From Neoluteolibacter marinus (GTDB taxonomy: Bacteria; Verrucomicrobiota; Verrucomicrobiia; Verrucomicrobiales; Akkermansiaceae): 64,000 nucleotides of DNA. Positions 7,524 to 15,880 of this stretch are shown here, piece after piece. Within the stretch, counting starts at the first letter, position 1. Each line of letters starts with the position of its first letter. Location of the stretch: the NCBI RefSeq assembly GCF_014904755.1, contig NZ_JACZFQ010000101.1, positions 1 to 64,000 on the forward strand. The letters are read 5' to 3'. A program made the translations under genes and the position numbers. The notes beneath the pieces were generated by a model that was not told where the DNA came from, made no database searches, and saw only the letters and a program-made list of their open reading frames with translations.

Positions 7524-8480
7524 CTACTCCGCTCCGGTCTTCGCGGGTTCTTTCAAGGGCAGGCCCGCCTTCTTCCGTTCGAGCACCTTGATGAAGTCCG
7601 CGAGTTCCTTGGTGTGCTCGCCGTCGGGGGCCTCCGCGACCGCGGCTTGCAACACCGCGATCGCCTCATCGTCCCGGTCGGCATAGGCCAGCGATCCGGC
7701 GCGATGCCCCTGCACCTGCTGGCGGAACCCGCCCGTCACTTCCGGATCGGCGAGTGTCCGTTCGATCATCTCCAAGGCCCCGTCGAGGTCACCCTCCGAG
7801 CGGAAACGCCCGAGTTGCTCCAGGAACCGTGCAAGCCGGACCTCGTCCGCCTGCTTCCTCGCGAAACCGGTCTCATCCGAGGGATCGGCAGCCTGGATTT
7901 GCGCCAGCACCTCGCGGTAGTGGATCCGGACCATCGCCCCGGGCAGCTCCAACCCGTCGAGCACCGCGATCAGCGCCCTCGCCTTCGCCACGCCGTCGAG
8001 CCCCGCGGCCTCCGCCAGTCCATCGTCCCGATGTTTCCGGCGGGCGATCAGTGCGTCGAGATGCGGGAGATAGGCCGCCGCACCACCTTCCCGGTAGCCG
8101 GTGGCCGCAAAGGGACAGCCCTCGGGATCGCAAAGGAGAACGGTCGGGTAGCCGGTGACCGGGTAGCGCTCCAGCAGTTCCTTGTTCTGGGTGACGGTCG
8201 CTTCCGGGAGCTTCGCGGTGTCCTTGGGGTAATCCAGCTCGACCAGCACGAACTTCCCCGGGGCGTCCTTCTCGAACGCCGGCTGGTCGAACACCTCCTT
8301 GCGCAAGCGGATGCACCATGCACACCAGTCGGAACCGGTGAAATCGAGGAGCAGCACCTTCCCCTCCTCTTTCGCCAAGAGGCGCGCCCGGGAGAAATCG
8401 GTGAGCCACGGCCCGGTCGCGGACCGGGCGGGCAGCATGGACAAAAGGAGAACGGCGGCGGAAAGCAGGATCGCGTGCAT
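7524..8480 (-). CDS. Exported thioredoxin-fold protein with helical C-terminal region
   Basis: From the ATG at 8480 the product has 318 residues and starts with a signal peptide ending near LPARSATG. The thioredoxin-like domain has the motif SDWCAWC in place of WCGPC, plus a GYPTVLL cis-proline segment. This build is seen in DUF255/thioredoxin_7-like periplasmic reductases of PVC bacteria. The second half is helical and TPR-like (FRSEGDLDGALEMIERTL, ADRDDEAIAVLQAAV). It probably acts as a thiol oxidoreductase in the periplasm; the partner is unknown. The frame is open further upstream but without a better start. Confidence 0.82.
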   Translation of the reverse strand: MHAILLSAAVLLLSMLPARSATGPWLTDFSRARLLAKEEGKVLLLDFTGSDWCAWCIRLRKEVFDQPAFEKDAPGKFVLVELDYPKDTAKLPEATVTQNKELLERYPVTGYPTVLLCDPEGCPFAATGYREGGAAAYLPHLDALIARRKHRDDGLAEAAGLDGVAKARALIAVLDGLELPGAMVRIHYREVLAQIQAADPSDETGFARKQADEVRLARFLEQLGRFRSEGDLDGALEMIERTLADPEVTGGFRQQVQGHRAGSLAYADRDDEAIAVLQAAVAEAPDGEHTKELADFIKVLERKKAGLPLKEPAKTGAE

Positions 8481-8700
8481 GGGATGAACTGGAATGAGCG
8501 GTCGCGCCAGCCGGCGGACGTGGGCGAAGCTGGGTCCGCCCGCCCGGACTGCCAACCGATCTGGGACAAAGACCCGGCCCGGCGGGAACAAGCCGGCGAA
8601 TTGTGAACCGGCCGACGGCTGACGGCGGGCGGCCATCTCCTGGGGCGACCGCCCGCACCGGGCCGATTCGCCCGGCGCCGGATTGCCATTGGTCCCCGGA

Positions 8701-10167
8701 ATGCTTCCCTTCATCCCCGATGATCCGCCGCCCATCCCATCCGGAGCATCCCGCAGGCCGCCACGCTCCATGATGCCACCGCCGATGTCCTCCACACCGA
8801 AATCGCCCATCCGACCGCCGGGCAGGCGCCGGCTGTGGGCGTTCTTCCTGCCGTGGACGCTCCTGACCCTGATGGTCTTCTTCTGGCTGGCGTGGCGGGA
8901 AACCGGCAACCGCCTGGTTTTCGTCGAAATGAGCCCCGACGACGGCAGCCCGGTCGACAATGCCGCAGGCCGGATCCTGCTATGGCAACAGGTGCTGCCG
9001 TGGATCCCGTGGCTGCTGCTCGCGCCCTACGTGCTGCTGGTCGTCTGGCGCCATCCATTCTCCGGCCTGAGGAAAGGCGGCAACACCGGGATCCTGCTGG
9101 TCGCCGGCATCGCGTTCACCGGCCTGTGCCTGCTGTTCCAGACCAGCGCCGCCCGCAGGCAGCCGATCGTCGTGCCGATGCCCGCGGTCGAGGCGTGGTT
9201 TCCTCCCGGCATGGACCTCACGCCGGGCGGCGACTTCGGCATCCCGCTCAGCCGCAAGATCGGCCTCGATCCCCAGGTCGACATCCCCTATTCGTATGGC
9301 CTGCCGCCGGGGCTCGATCCCCGCAAGCTGCCCGGGCGCATCATGACCCGCGAGGAGATGAAGCAGCGGATCTCCCAGAAGTGGCGCGACATTTCCAGCC
9401 GCTCGGAAGCCGTTCTCGGCGGGCTCCCCGCCCAGTTGCCAACCGCCGTCCTGGTGCTGGACGGATTCGCCTACCTCGCCCTGACCGGCTTTTCGCACGC
9501 ATGGATCTTCCTCCGCACCGCCCGCGAGGAAAACCGCCGGGCCGCGCTGCTCGATTCCCAGCACGTACAGGCCCGCGCCCGCGCGCTGCAGGCCCAGCTC
9601 CAACCGCACTTCCTGTTCAACACCCTCAACGGCATCGCCACCCTGACCCGCCGCGACCCGGAGGCCGCGGAAGAAATGATCGTGTCGCTGAGCGACCTGA
9701 TGCGCATCGCCCTCGACGGCGACCGCAAGCCGGAGATCCCGCTCCGCGAAGAGCTTCACTTCGTCGACCGCTACCTGGAGATCCAGCGGATGCGTTTCGG
9801 CGACCGCCTGCAGGTCGTCCGCCGGATCGACCCGGCGACCCTCGACTTCAAGGTCCCGGCGCTGCTGATCCAGCCGCTGGTGGAGAACGCCATCCAGCAC
9901 GGCATCGAACCCAGCAACCGCGGCGGCACCGTGCAGATCCGCACCTCGGTGGCGGACGGCATGTTGGAAATCGGCATCGAGGACGACGGCGACGGCCTGC
10001 TCAAATCAAGCGGCGGATCCGGCAGCGGGATCGGCCTCAAAAGCATCCGCGAACGCCTCGAGGCGCTCCACCCGGGCCGGCACCACTTCATCATGAACTC
10101 GCCCGGCGAGCGCGGCGCGCGGGCGGTGATCCGGATGCCCGCGATTCTTGCAAGCGACCCGACATGA
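8701..10167 (+). CDS. LytS/YehU-type sensor histidine kinase
   Basis: The 488-residue form from ATG 8701 has membrane helices near 45-67, 98-117 and 128-147, a periplasmic Pro-rich segment and another helix near 250. A PF06580-type phosphoacceptor follows: LQAQLQPHFLFNTLNG, with the histidine at about 303. The HATPase N-box is PLVENAIQHGIEPS, with glycine-rich ATP-lid sequence GGSGSGIGLKSIRERLE. Its stop overlaps the response regulator start (ATGA), so the pair is coupled. TTG 8683 or ATG 8770/8785 are alternative starts; no strong Shine-Dalgarno decides between them. The signal sensed is unknown. Confidence 0.88.
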   Translation: MLPFIPDDPPPIPSGASRRPPRSMMPPPMSSTPKSPIRPPGRRRLWAFFLPWTLLTLMVFFWLAWRETGNRLVFVEMSPDDGSPVDNAAGRILLWQQVLPWIPWLLLAPYVLLVVWRHPFSGLRKGGNTGILLVAGIAFTGLCLLFQTSAARRQPIVVPMPAVEAWFPPGMDLTPGGDFGIPLSRKIGLDPQVDIPYSYGLPPGLDPRKLPGRIMTREEMKQRISQKWRDISSRSEAVLGGLPAQLPTAVLVLDGFAYLALTGFSHAWIFLRTAREENRRAALLDSQHVQARARALQAQLQPHFLFNTLNGIATLTRRDPEAAEEMIVSLSDLMRIALDGDRKPEIPLREELHFVDRYLEIQRMRFGDRLQVVRRIDPATLDFKVPALLIQPLVENAIQHGIEPSNRGGTVQIRTSVADGMLEIGIEDDGDGLLKSSGGSGSGIGLKSIRERLEALHPGRHHFIMNSPGERGARAVIRMPAILASDPT

Positions 10168-10916
10168 AAACCCTGCGCTGCCTGATCGTCGACGACGAGG
10201 AACTCGCCCGCAACCGGGTCCGGGGACTCCTGGCCGAAGAAACTGCGGTGGAGGTGGTCGGCGAGGCCGCGGACGGCGAGGAAGCACTTGCCGCCATTTC
10301 GGCCCTGCGTCCCGATCTCGTCTTCCTCGACATCCGCATGCCCGGACTCGGCGGTTTCGATGTCATCGAGGCCATTCACGATGGCGAAATGCCGGCCATC
10401 ATTTTCACCACCGCCTACGACAAGCACGCCCTGCAGGCCTTCGAGGTGAGCGCCGTCGACTATTTGCTCAAACCCTTCAAGCCGGCACGCTTCCGTGAGG
10501 CGCTGGAGCGGGCCAGGGCGCGGCTGGCTTCGCCGCCGGGCACTGGCAGCGGCCTTTCCGAACTGCTGGCCCACCTGAAGAGTTCAGACGTCGGCCCCCG
10601 CGTGTTGGTCAAATCCCCGGAGCGCATCCTCTTCGTGCGCGCCGAGGAGATCGATCACGTCGAATCCGCGGGCAACTATCTGGTCCTCCACTGCGGCAAG
10701 GAGCGCCACATCGTCCGCGAGACCATGGTCGCAATGATCTCGCGCCTGGAAAGCGCCGGCTTCATGCGGATCAGCCGCTCGTCCATCATCAACCTCTCGC
10801 GCATCCGCGAGCTGCAACCGATGGGGCCCGGCAGTTATTGCGTGATCCTCAAGTCGGGAACACGGCTGGACATGACGATCCCGCTCCGCGACTTGCAGGA
10901 ACGGATGACCGGCTGA
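10164..10916 (+). CDS. LytTR-family response regulator
   Basis: This 250-residue protein has a receiver domain (about 1-120) with the acidic pocket IVDDEE, phosphoacceptor D56 in LVFLDIRMPG, T/K positions in IIFTTAYDKHA and VDYLLKPFKP. A LytTR DNA-binding domain follows (about 145-245: VLVKSPERILFVRAEEIDHV, FMRISRSSIINLSRI). It is cotranslated with the upstream LytS-type kinase. Family members bind paired direct repeats at promoters of exported or surface functions. The next gene downstream encodes a surface protein, but no repeat pair was identified there. Confidence 0.92.
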   Translation: MKTLRCLIVDDEELARNRVRGLLAEETAVEVVGEAADGEEALAAISALRPDLVFLDIRMPGLGGFDVIEAIHDGEMPAIIFTTAYDKHALQAFEVSAVDYLLKPFKPARFREALERARARLASPPGTGSGLSELLAHLKSSDVGPRVLVKSPERILFVRAEEIDHVESAGNYLVLHCGKERHIVRETMVAMISRLESAGFMRISRSSIINLSRIRELQPMGPGSYCVILKSGTRLDMTIPLRDLQERMTG

Positions 10917-11046
10917 GGTCCTCCGGCCGCTGGATCGGCACCTTCGTCACGGGATTTCCCGTCTTGGTCCCAAAGCAGTGGGGAAGCATCCGGTGTGCGC
11001 CTATGCGGGCAGGGTGAAAAACCGGAACTCTTGCAAGCCCCCTGCC

Positions 11047-13080
11047 ATGATGAAAGGTCCACTTCCCTCATTCCACGCCAGCGCCCCCGCGGCCGTTCTC
11101 GCCGCATCGCTGATCCCCCTGCTCCCGTCGGGCGTCGCTCAGGCCGCGCCGATCGAATGGTCCGCCGGCACCGGCGACTTCAGCACCGCCGGCAACTGGT
11201 CCGGCGGGGTCATCCCCACCGGCGGCGACACCGCCGTCCTCGGCAACGGCGGGACCATCCAGGTCACCAGCGACCAGACCCTCGCCGGCCTGGAAGCCAG
11301 CGAGGGAACCGTCAGCTACCTGGCGGGCCAGTTCTTCCTCAACGGACCGCTGCGGATCGGCACGGGCTCCACCCAGCAGAGTGCCACCCTCGACTACAAC
11401 GGGCCATTCACCATGGCGACCGCGGAAGTCAGCATCGGCGAGGCGGGCAGCACCGGGATGCTCACGTTCAACAACGGCTTCATGATGAAGACCCCCGGGA
11501 GCTCGATCGTCATCGCCAAGGGCGCCGGCAGCAACGGCTCGCTGACCCAGATCTCCGGCTTCCTGCAATGCCAGGGAGGCCTCGTGGTCGCCAGCGGCGA
11601 CGACGCGTCGGGCATCTACGACATGGGTGGTACTTCCGCGATGGTCATCGGCCAGACCCTGGTCATCGGAGCCGAAGGCGGTGACGGCACCCTTGCCATT
11701 TCCGGCAGCGCGGGCCTCACCAAGGACCCGGGTTCCGATCCCTCGACCTTTGCCGCGTTCGGCAGCGGCGACGGGTCCACCGCCACCGTCACGGTGAGCG
11801 GCGGGCGCTTCATCAATCCGTCCACCGACACCCGCATCGGCACCAGCGGCAATGCCACCGCCACCTGGACCATCTCCGGCGAAGGCACCGAAAACGTCTT
11901 CAAGGACCTCTACCTCGGCTACCAGGACAGCGCCTCTGCTACTTTCAACCTGGACGGCGGCGTGGTCCGGGCGAATTCGATCCACAGCGGCTCGTCCGGC
12001 ACCTCGATCCTCAATCTCAACGGGGGCGTCCTGCTCCCCGCCTCGGACAACAGCGACTTCATCAGCGGGCTGACCGAAGTGAATGTCCTGCCCGGCGGCG
12101 CGATCATCGACACCACCCCGACCGCTGGCAGCGAGGCGGCTTCGCACGAGATCACCATCCCGCAGGACCTCCTGGACGGCGGCGGCGGGCTCACGATTCG
12201 GGGCCCTGGTCTCGTCGTCCTCGCCGGCACCTGCAGCTACAGCGGCGGGACCCTGGTCGAGTCCGGCGGCCTGGTGGTGACCGGGACGCTGGGCTCCAGC
12301 GACGTCACGGTCGGCGATTTCGGGGAAATCCGCGGCACCGGCACCATCGCCGGGTCTCTCCAGGCCTCCGGGACCGTCTGGCCGGGCGTGAATCTCGGCA
12401 CCCTCGGGGTCGGCGGCGACACCACGATCACGGGCTACCTCACGACCGACATCATCGGCGGCGAGGCCGCGGTCCTGGCCACCGGCGGCCAACTCGACAT
12501 CTCCGCGGCCACCCATTACCTCTTCATCCAGGACGAGCAACTCGACCAGCCGGTCTACGTGCTGGCGACCTACGGAACCCTGGTCGGCGAGTTCCTCGAC
12601 TCCCCGCTGGTGCCCGACGGCTACGAAATCGACTACGCCTACGAGGGCAACAAGATCGCCCTGGTGAGCACCGCCGCGAGCGGGGTCTATGACGACTGGG
12701 CCGCTGGGATCGCCTGGGCGGATCCCGGCGATGCCTTGCCAGACGGCGACCCCGATCACGACGGCGTGGCCAACTTCCTCGAGTTTTACACCGGAAGTAA
12801 TCCCCTGGCGGCTGGCAGCGCTCTCCCGGTCGGGAGCCTGATGGAGGACGGCGGTTCGAACTTCTTCCGCTTCACCTTCAAACAAGCCACCGCCGCCGCG
12901 ACCCTCCCGCCGGAGGTCGAATATGGCGACAACCTCGCCGACTGGGAAACCGCGGCGGACGGCGTGGACGGGGTCACCATGACCCATGGCCCTGTCACCG
13001 GCGGCGAACTGTGGACCGTTGACATCCCGACCGCCCCAACGGGCCGGATCTTCGCCCGGCTGAAGGTCACCGTCCCCTGA
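11047..13080 (+). CDS. Exported beta-strand-repeat (autotransporter-associated-like) protein
   Basis: The tandem ATG at 11047/11050 opens a signal peptide (MMKGPLPSFHASAPAAVLAA...) ending near VAQAAP, giving 677 residues. The mature part starts with the pattern WSAGTGDFSTAGNWSGGV seen in PVC surface proteins, then about 500 residues of repetitive Gly/Ser/Thr-rich beta-helix sequence. An autotransporter-associated strand motif (YSGGTLVESGGLVVTGTL) is present. A calcium-type acidic loop (DGDPDHDGVANFLEFYTGSN) precedes the C-terminal domain ending ARLKVTVP. No C-terminal beta-barrel, PEP-CTERM or T9SS tail is obvious. It is probably an adhesin or carbohydrate-contacting surface protein. Confidence 0.75.
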   Translation: MMKGPLPSFHASAPAAVLAASLIPLLPSGVAQAAPIEWSAGTGDFSTAGNWSGGVIPTGGDTAVLGNGGTIQVTSDQTLAGLEASEGTVSYLAGQFFLNGPLRIGTGSTQQSATLDYNGPFTMATAEVSIGEAGSTGMLTFNNGFMMKTPGSSIVIAKGAGSNGSLTQISGFLQCQGGLVVASGDDASGIYDMGGTSAMVIGQTLVIGAEGGDGTLAISGSAGLTKDPGSDPSTFAAFGSGDGSTATVTVSGGRFINPSTDTRIGTSGNATATWTISGEGTENVFKDLYLGYQDSASATFNLDGGVVRANSIHSGSSGTSILNLNGGVLLPASDNSDFISGLTEVNVLPGGAIIDTTPTAGSEAASHEITIPQDLLDGGGGLTIRGPGLVVLAGTCSYSGGTLVESGGLVVTGTLGSSDVTVGDFGEIRGTGTIAGSLQASGTVWPGVNLGTLGVGGDTTITGYLTTDIIGGEAAVLATGGQLDISAATHYLFIQDEQLDQPVYVLATYGTLVGEFLDSPLVPDGYEIDYAYEGNKIALVSTAASGVYDDWAAGIAWADPGDALPDGDPDHDGVANFLEFYTGSNPLAAGSALPVGSLMEDGGSNFFRFTFKQATAAATLPPEVEYGDNLADWETAADGVDGVTMTHGPVTGGELWTVDIPTAPTGRIFARLKVTVP

Positions 13081-13107
13081 CTTCCCCTGCTTTCTTCGTG
13101 GCTCGGT

Positions 13108-13142
13108 GCCCGGGACCGCTGCTCCATGCGGGGGTCCCGGGC
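13108..13142 (+). terminator. Terminator-like hairpin after the surface-protein gene
   Basis: GCCCGGGACC (13108-13117) pairs perfectly with GGTCCCGGGC (13133-13142), a 10-bp stem with a 15-nt loop, 28 bp after the stop. The tail is TTCCGTTC, a poor T-tract, so termination efficiency is uncertain. Confidence 0.5.
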
Positions 13143-13204
13143 TTCCGTTCGCACCGGCTCAGGTTTCCATCGCTTTCCGACGGCCTGTCAGGCAGCTTGC
13201 TGCC

Positions 13205-14134
13205 ATGAAAACCCTCCACGCCGTCGGACTGGCGGCTGTCGCCGTCGTGGTCACGATCGCCATCGAGGAGAGCCGCATCGCGGCCCTGCGCCAGGCGGTG
13301 GATCCGGCGGCCCCCGCAAGCGCCCGCAGCATGCCCGGCGGCACCCCCTCTGGGGTGACCTCCGCGCCGTCCGGAGGAGCGGGCTCCGCGACCAAGGCCG
13401 CCCGCCGGCCGGAAACCGCCGGTGATTCGCCCGAAGCCGACGACGGCTCGCTCGGCAAGACGGTCCGCAAGATGTGGGACAATCCCGCCGGCAAGGCGAT
13501 GATGAACCAGGGCGTGAAGATCGCGGTGGCGATGATGTACGAGGACTTCATCGAAGGCCTGGGACTGACCAAGGAGGAGAAGGACTACTTCAAGACGCTT
13601 CTCGGCAAGGACATGGCCGACCAGCAGGAAATCGGGATGAAGTTGATGAGCGCCTCGGCCGCCGAACGCGAGGAACTCACCGCGGAACTCGAGGCCCGCA
13701 AGGCCGCGAACAAGGAGGAAATCCGCAAGTTCCTCAACAGCGACGAGGACTTCCAACGCTACACCGACTACCAGGACCGGCTCCCGGAGCGGCAACAGCT
13801 CGACGGTATCCGCGCCACCTTCGCCACCCAGGGAGCCACCCTCGACGAGGCGACCGAGACCCGCCTCGTCGAGGCCATGTTCCGCAGCCGGACCGAGGCG
13901 GATACCCCCGACTTCCTCGGTCCCGATGCCTTCGGGAACATGGGAAATGAAGGGATGGTCGAAAAATTCGAGGAAAGCTGGGCCACTCAGGAAGCCAACC
14001 TGATGAAAGAAGCCGCCACCATCCTCGACGAACCGCAGCTTGCCGCCTTCCGGGAGTATCGCGACCAAATGAAGGAAATGCAGCTGATGGGGATCAAAAT
14101 GGCCGAAAAAATGATGCAGGAAGGCGACGAATAG
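13205..14134 (+). CDS. Membrane-anchored helical protein of unknown function
   Basis: From ATG 13205 the product is 309 residues. It begins with an uncleaved-looking anchor (LHAVGLAAVAVVVTIAI), then a low-complexity Ala/Gly/Pro linker (about 30-85), then a long charged helical domain rich in Lys/Glu/Met (GLTKEEKDYFKTLLGKDMAD, MKEMQLMGIKMAEKMM). No catalytic motif is visible. It stands between the surface-protein gene and a ThuA gene with its own spacing, so no operon partner is clear. It resembles lineage-specific exported proteins of Verrucomicrobia. Confidence 0.7.
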   Translation: MKTLHAVGLAAVAVVVTIAIEESRIAALRQAVDPAAPASARSMPGGTPSGVTSAPSGGAGSATKAARRPETAGDSPEADDGSLGKTVRKMWDNPAGKAMMNQGVKIAVAMMYEDFIEGLGLTKEEKDYFKTLLGKDMADQQEIGMKLMSASAAEREELTAELEARKAANKEEIRKFLNSDEDFQRYTDYQDRLPERQQLDGIRATFATQGATLDEATETRLVEAMFRSRTEADTPDFLGPDAFGNMGNEGMVEKFEESWATQEANLMKEAATILDEPQLAAFREYRDQMKEMQLMGIKMAEKMMQEGDE

Positions 14135-14201
14135 TCGATTTTCCTGCGAATTCGACCAAACCAGTTTGCAAGAATCGTTGCGGCAGCGAGGTATCGCGAT
14201 C

Positions 14202-15023
14202 ATGCGCCGCTGGATGCATACAATCCCCCTTTGCCTCGCCCTCTGCTGCCCGATCGTCCTCGCGGTTCCCCCGGGGGTGATGGTGTGGGCGGATTCCCCC
14301 GGAACCGCCCAGGCCTTGGTCAAAGCGTTGGATGGCGATGGTCTCAAGCCCTACGCCGGAGAATTGAACGAAGGCTCGATGGCCGACGCCGACGTGCTGG
14401 TGCTGCATCAGCAGAAATTCGAGCCCCTTCCCGAAGGTGATCGCGCCGCGATCGAGGCATTTGCCCGGCGCGGCGGAGGGGTCATCGGCCTCCACGGGGC
14501 GATCGCGGCGGGCGACGCCGCCTGGGCGAAGCCGGTCTTCGGCGCCGCCTGGACCCCCGAGAGCCGGCGTCTCTCCAGCCACACGGTGATCGATGTCGCC
14601 ACCGACCGGCACCCGCTTGTCGACGGCGCCGCCGCCATCGAAAGCAACGAGGAGGCGATCTGTGGCCTCGATCTCGCCACCGGGATCGAGATTCTCGCCA
14701 CCTCCAGCCAGAAGGAATCCACCGGGGATCCTGACAAAACGACCCGTCCCGCCCCGGCGGGCCAAGGCGCCGAATCCGGGGACCCACCGCAAATTTGGGC
14801 TTACGAAAGCACCCTCGCCGGTGGCAAACCGCACCGGGCGGTGGTGATGCTCCAAGGCACCACGGCCAACTACGGCAAGGCCGGCATCCGGACCATCCTC
14901 CGCCGCGCGGTGGCCTGGGCCGCACGCCGGGACAACGTCGACGAATTCTGCACCGCGGCGGATATTGCTTCACTGCGTCAGGCGGTCGCACTGCCAAGCC
15001 GCCCCAAGAAGTCGGACAAGTAG
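14202..15023 (+). CDS. Exported ThuA-domain protein (first of three)
   Basis: ATG 14202 follows a GGAGG-poor but purine-rich region (GCGAGGTA) and opens a signal peptide ending near VLAVPPG; the product has 273 residues. The ThuA/glutamine-amidotransferase-like fold is indicated by ADVLVLHQQ, FARRGGGVIGLHGAIA and a terminal WAARRDNVDEFC. The last block closely resembles the end of the ThuA domain in the 1251-residue protein encoded nearby (KRENVDEFCGPAELADLR). ThuA domains are linked to sugar utilisation, but their chemistry is undefined. A TTG at 14166 is a less likely start. Confidence 0.8.
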   Translation: MRRWMHTIPLCLALCCPIVLAVPPGVMVWADSPGTAQALVKALDGDGLKPYAGELNEGSMADADVLVLHQQKFEPLPEGDRAAIEAFARRGGGVIGLHGAIAAGDAAWAKPVFGAAWTPESRRLSSHTVIDVATDRHPLVDGAAAIESNEEAICGLDLATGIEILATSSQKESTGDPDKTTRPAPAGQGAESGDPPQIWAYESTLAGGKPHRAVVMLQGTTANYGKAGIRTILRRAVAWAARRDNVDEFCTAADIASLRQAVALPSRPKKSDK

Positions 15024-15033
15024 CCCCGGCATG

Positions 15034-15067
15034 AAAAAAGCCGCCGCGATCAGTGTCGCGACGGCTT
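15034..15067 (-). terminator. Rho-independent terminator of the ThuA/PVC-cytochrome operon
   Basis: Read on the minus strand, AAGCCGTCGCGA and TCGCGGCGGCTT form a 12-bp stem with one mismatch and a 6-nt loop, followed by a run of six T (complement of 15034-15039). It lies 34 bp beyond the stop of the minus-strand ThuA gene. The plus-strand side has no T-run, so it serves the leftward operon. Confidence 0.8.
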
Positions 15068-15100
15068 GGAAAATGCGCTCCAGGCGGAGTCAAGCAGGCT

Positions 15101-15862
15101 TCACTTTCCGCCCACCCACTTCACCGCGTTGGTGAGGAGCTGCTTGTAGGCCGGGTTGTTGTGGGCTTCTTCCGCGTGGCCGAGGGTGATGCAGACGATC
15201 TTCGCCTTGCGGTCCTTCACCACCCAAACACTGGGGATCGGACCGTCCGTCTGGTCCGCGGCGTTCTCGCAACAGACATCGACCTTGGCCCGCTTGTTGA
15301 GCTGAAAGCGGTAGTTTTCATCGGTGATGTCGAAGAACTCCGGAACGTCCTTGGTGATCGCCGCCTTTTTGTCGGTGACGGTGACCTTGAACTCCCCGTA
15401 GCCGTGGCTGGGGGTGCGGCCGCCGATGAAGCGGTCATTGTAGCCCTTCCACGGATGCGCCCAGGTGGCGGCATGGACGAACACCAGGCCCTTGCCGTCG
15501 TCCGCAAACTTGTTGAGGGCCTTCTGGAATTCGTCGCTTCCGTACTGGTTGTGGTTGCCGCTGAAAACGAGGACGTCGGCTTGTTCCATCAGCTTGAGCG
15601 CTTCCGCCAGGTTCGGGGTCGCGGCAACGTCGATGTCGCCGGCAGCCTTCAGGGTCTCCGAGTCGGTCCCGAGGAAGTACTTCGGGAAGTCGTGGGACGA
15701 TCCCGAGCCGACGATGGCGACACGGAGGCTCTTGGCGGGTTTCGGTTCGGCGAAGCTCTGGCCCATCGGCTCGGTGGTGTCCGGCGGCAGCGCCTGGGCC
15801 AGGGCGGGAACGAGGGCGATCGCGCAGAGCAGCGCGCGGCGGGTCAGTCGGTTGGTTTTCAT
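15101..15862 (-). CDS. Exported ThuA-domain protein (second of three)
   Basis: This 253-residue protein has an N-terminal signal (MKTNRLTRRALLCAIALVPALAQA). The ThuA fold shows as LRVAIVGSGSSHDFPKYF, ADVLVFSGNHNQYGSDEF and GLVFVHAATWAHPW, with a terminal GHAEEAHNNPAYKQLL block common in ThuA proteins (G-H-x...NP). It starts 18 bp after the stop of the large PVC cytochrome gene on the same strand and ends at a strong terminator, so it closes a two-gene operon. It probably acts in the periplasm with the larger protein. Confidence 0.85.
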   Translation of the reverse strand: MKTNRLTRRALLCAIALVPALAQALPPDTTEPMGQSFAEPKPAKSLRVAIVGSGSSHDFPKYFLGTDSETLKAAGDIDVAATPNLAEALKLMEQADVLVFSGNHNQYGSDEFQKALNKFADDGKGLVFVHAATWAHPWKGYNDRFIGGRTPSHGYGEFKVTVTDKKAAITKDVPEFFDITDENYRFQLNKRAKVDVCCENAADQTDGPIPSVWVVKDRKAKIVCITLGHAEEAHNNPAYKQLLTNAVKWVGGK

Positions 15863-15880
15863 CGTTTCTTCAGGGTAGGG

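Noticed and set aside
11068-12987. A 639-codon frame antisense to the beta-strand surface protein
   Set aside because: The repetitive surface protein fits secretion and repeat features; the antisense translation lacks any.
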